Shown here: positions 62,289-64,000 of the stretch, one piece after another
Numbering within the stretch: the first letter of the stretch is position 1
How the letters are laid out: each line of letters starts with the position of its first letter
DNA from: Lithospermum erythrorhizon
Taxonomy: Eukaryota; Streptophyta; Magnoliopsida; Boraginales; Boraginaceae
DNA: 64,000 nucleotides
NCBI GenBank assembly: GCA_019722365.1
Contig: JADFUC010000083.1
Coordinates: 124,001 to 188,000, forward strand
Direction of reading: 5' to 3'
Made by a program: the position numbers and the translations under genes
The notes under the pieces: model-generated
Database searches by the model: none
What the model was told of the DNA's origin: nothing
Seen by the model: the letters and a program-made list of their open reading frames with translations, nothing else

Positions 62289-64000
62289 GTTTGCTGCCTT
62301 TTATCTTTACCGTAATAATAGCTCTCATTTTCATCATAACATTCTCATCATCCTTATTCAAGTATTCTTTTGATCTAAAAATAATCATCTTTTGATGGAT
62401 TTAATAATATTACTTTCTCCATTTCATAAAGGTTGTCTAGTTTGAATTTTGAGGATTAATTTCTGAAATACGGAGTAAAATAATATTTCATATATATTGT
62501 ATAATGGAAAAATATCAAATGGAATATTTATATAATTCACTTTTTCTATTAACATATATAATAATTTTTTAAAGTTAAATTTATCGAAAAAAGTGATTTA
62601 GTTTATCGTTTTGCTTCAAAATTTAGTTTATTTTATCTATTTTGTCTAATTCGGATTACGAATTCAAGGACTTACCTTTGTGAAATTTGTTTTCACGATA
62701 AATAAATCCATTTTCAGAGTAAAATTAAGATCACGTAAACCTTCTTTTCAGAATAGAAATAGTATGATTCTTTCAATAAAAGAAAATTTACTAAGTGTGA
62801 GGTTACTTTTGATGAGATGTATTAGTATAATGAACAAAAGATACTTTACAGATGTTACATAAGTTAAATCCACACAGTTTATCATCATGATGGCAATAAT
62901 TGGCATATAATCCTATTAGATTACAATTTTCAAAAGGTTTGAGATGATAATCTTGTGTGGTTTCACGAAACACTGTTTTTAAGAACTGCATTAGAGGTAG
63001 TATTTTTTATTATTATTATTTATAAGTAGAGGTAGTACAGTATTTTCAACAAAAATAACAAATTTTACCTGTCATAGGTTCCATACAGCTTTCATAAATT
63101 TTTCCTAAAGTATACATCTCACCACCTGACCAGACTCAATCCTACCCTACATGTTTCTGTACAACTATTCCCACGTGAGTTTATATAGAGCGAATAGCGA
63201 AATGTTCTGAAAGTGGCCTTAGTGAAACTTTTAATTTCGATATTGTTATATAGCAGTTTAGTTTTTTGTAAGTAGTATCGTTCTTGACTTTGACTTCACT
63301 GGGACTAATTAAGTATGGAGTTTTTCCAATTTCGATGTTTTTATATCAATTTCTGAGGTTAATCCACAGAACTAAGGTTATTGCCATTTCAAGCTAATAT
63401 TACATATTTTAGAAAAAAATGTCTCATTTCTTTTTAATGATCAAAATTAATAAACTTTTATTTTAATTGACTTACATAACTTTGTTCTAAATTAAAATTA
63501 TCCTGTTAATAGTAAAATAGATTAGAAATACTATATTTAAAATATTTTCATAAACAATAATGCAACGTATTCAAAAGTTTTCGAGTTCGAAATATACAAG
63601 TTCATTACAATACTCCTCTAGCTTCAAATGTGTCTGGGACTTGTTACAATAGAAAAATCTTCAAAGCAATTTGGGTTATTGGAATTGAGGAAGATATACA
63701 AAATGGAAAATGAGTCAAAATAATGGCTCAATTTCGTTTAGTACAAATCGATGGTTTATATTTTTTAAGTTAATGAATAGCGCAATTGGATAAGGTTAAC
63801 TGGTGATCAGAAAGTCATGGATTCAGCTGTAAAGTTTCTGGCTACTCAAAGCTGATATTATTGGCTTGTCACAAAGATTATATAGTGTTGCTGATATAAT
63901 AACTACGGGCTAAATATACTCTGACGAAACTATATACAACCCACATCTACGCTGATCGGAGGCCAGACTGGAACTACGCTAACTCGAACTTGTCTCAAAC
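62289..64000. other. Putative KNOX intron 3 or downstream DNA
   Basis: Neither the homeodomain WFINQRKRHW nor the ELK segment is encoded on the plus strand here. The stretch is AT-rich. A TACGGAGTA 9-mer at 62,469 and a SINE-like segment near 63,779 are the only features seen. KNOX genes commonly have a long third intron, so this is probably intronic. Confidence 0.5.
63779..63925 (+). mobile_element. tRNA-Arg-like SINE candidate
   Basis: AGCGCAATTGGATAAGG (box A/D-arm like) starts at 63,779, and TCATGGATTCAGC (degenerate box B) lies about 38 bp later. The intervening GATCAGAAAGTCA resembles the anticodon stem of plant tRNA-Arg. The tail is not delimited. It is too degenerate to be a working tRNA gene. 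Confidence 0.45.

Noticed and set aside
62289..62395. Read-through C-terminus of the KNOX frame as a real membrane tail
   Set aside because: A donor-like GT at 62,289 and the AT-rich composition after it make intron sequence more likely. It is kept only as a question in the KNOX finding.

Overview
This is nuclear DNA from a flowering plant, almost certainly a eudicot. The sequence is AT-rich. Genes are split by GT-AG introns, and the recognisable families are plant ones: KNOX, P-class PPR, WAT1/MtN21, DUF538 and RLCK. Most of the window is transposon-derived. An asterid such as a Lamiales species is a weak inference only. No bacterial-type operons, CRISPR arrays or canonical tRNA/rRNA genes were seen, and I did not find a new multi-gene system. 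The content is a few genes and many gene relics in a deeply layered transposon landscape.

Layout. 0-4.4 kb is GC-rich, decayed repeat ending at two long microsatellites. 6.0-6.9 kb (-) is a broken fragment of an ATXR2-like SET-domain histone methyltransferase. 8.9-9.4 kb is the end of a CACTA-like element abutting a decayed L1-type LINE (9.4-13.6 kb, +), which is interrupted by a solo LTR. 13.9-14.6 kb (+) is a broken DUF538 gene, 16.1-16.9 kb (-) a broken PPR gene and 17.3-18.0 kb (-) a receptor-like cytoplasmic kinase fragment. 20.7-23.6 kb is a probable solo LTR of a Ty3/gypsy chromovirus. 25.4-29.4 kb (+) is a seven-exon WAT1-related transporter gene with three lesions. 30.6-31.1 kb (-) is a second broken DUF538 gene of the SVB-like type.

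The best gene island is 35.7-41.5 kb. Two genes lie head to head about 1.1 kb apart: a nuclear gene for the mitochondrial succinate dehydrogenase subunit SDH3 (-), with a presequence exon, and an intact two-exon P-class PPR gene (+) whose N-terminus also looks mitochondrial. From 43 to 50.3 kb lie a decayed Ty1/copia element and a 4.2-kb LTR element with no recognisable coding content. From 55.4 to 60.4 kb lie four inverted-repeat DNA elements, one of them a Mutator-like MITE with a perfect 9-bp target duplication. They sit just upstream of the 5' half of a class I KNOX homeobox gene (61.1 kb, +). Its KNOX1/KNOX2 exons are in the window, but no ELK or homeobox exon is.

Functional links are limited. 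SDH3 and the PPR protein probably both act in mitochondria and may share a bidirectional promoter region. The KNOX gene is a developmental regulator with transposon-dense upstream DNA. The remaining gene-like segments are relics. All calls come from reading translations and repeats by eye; no database search was run.
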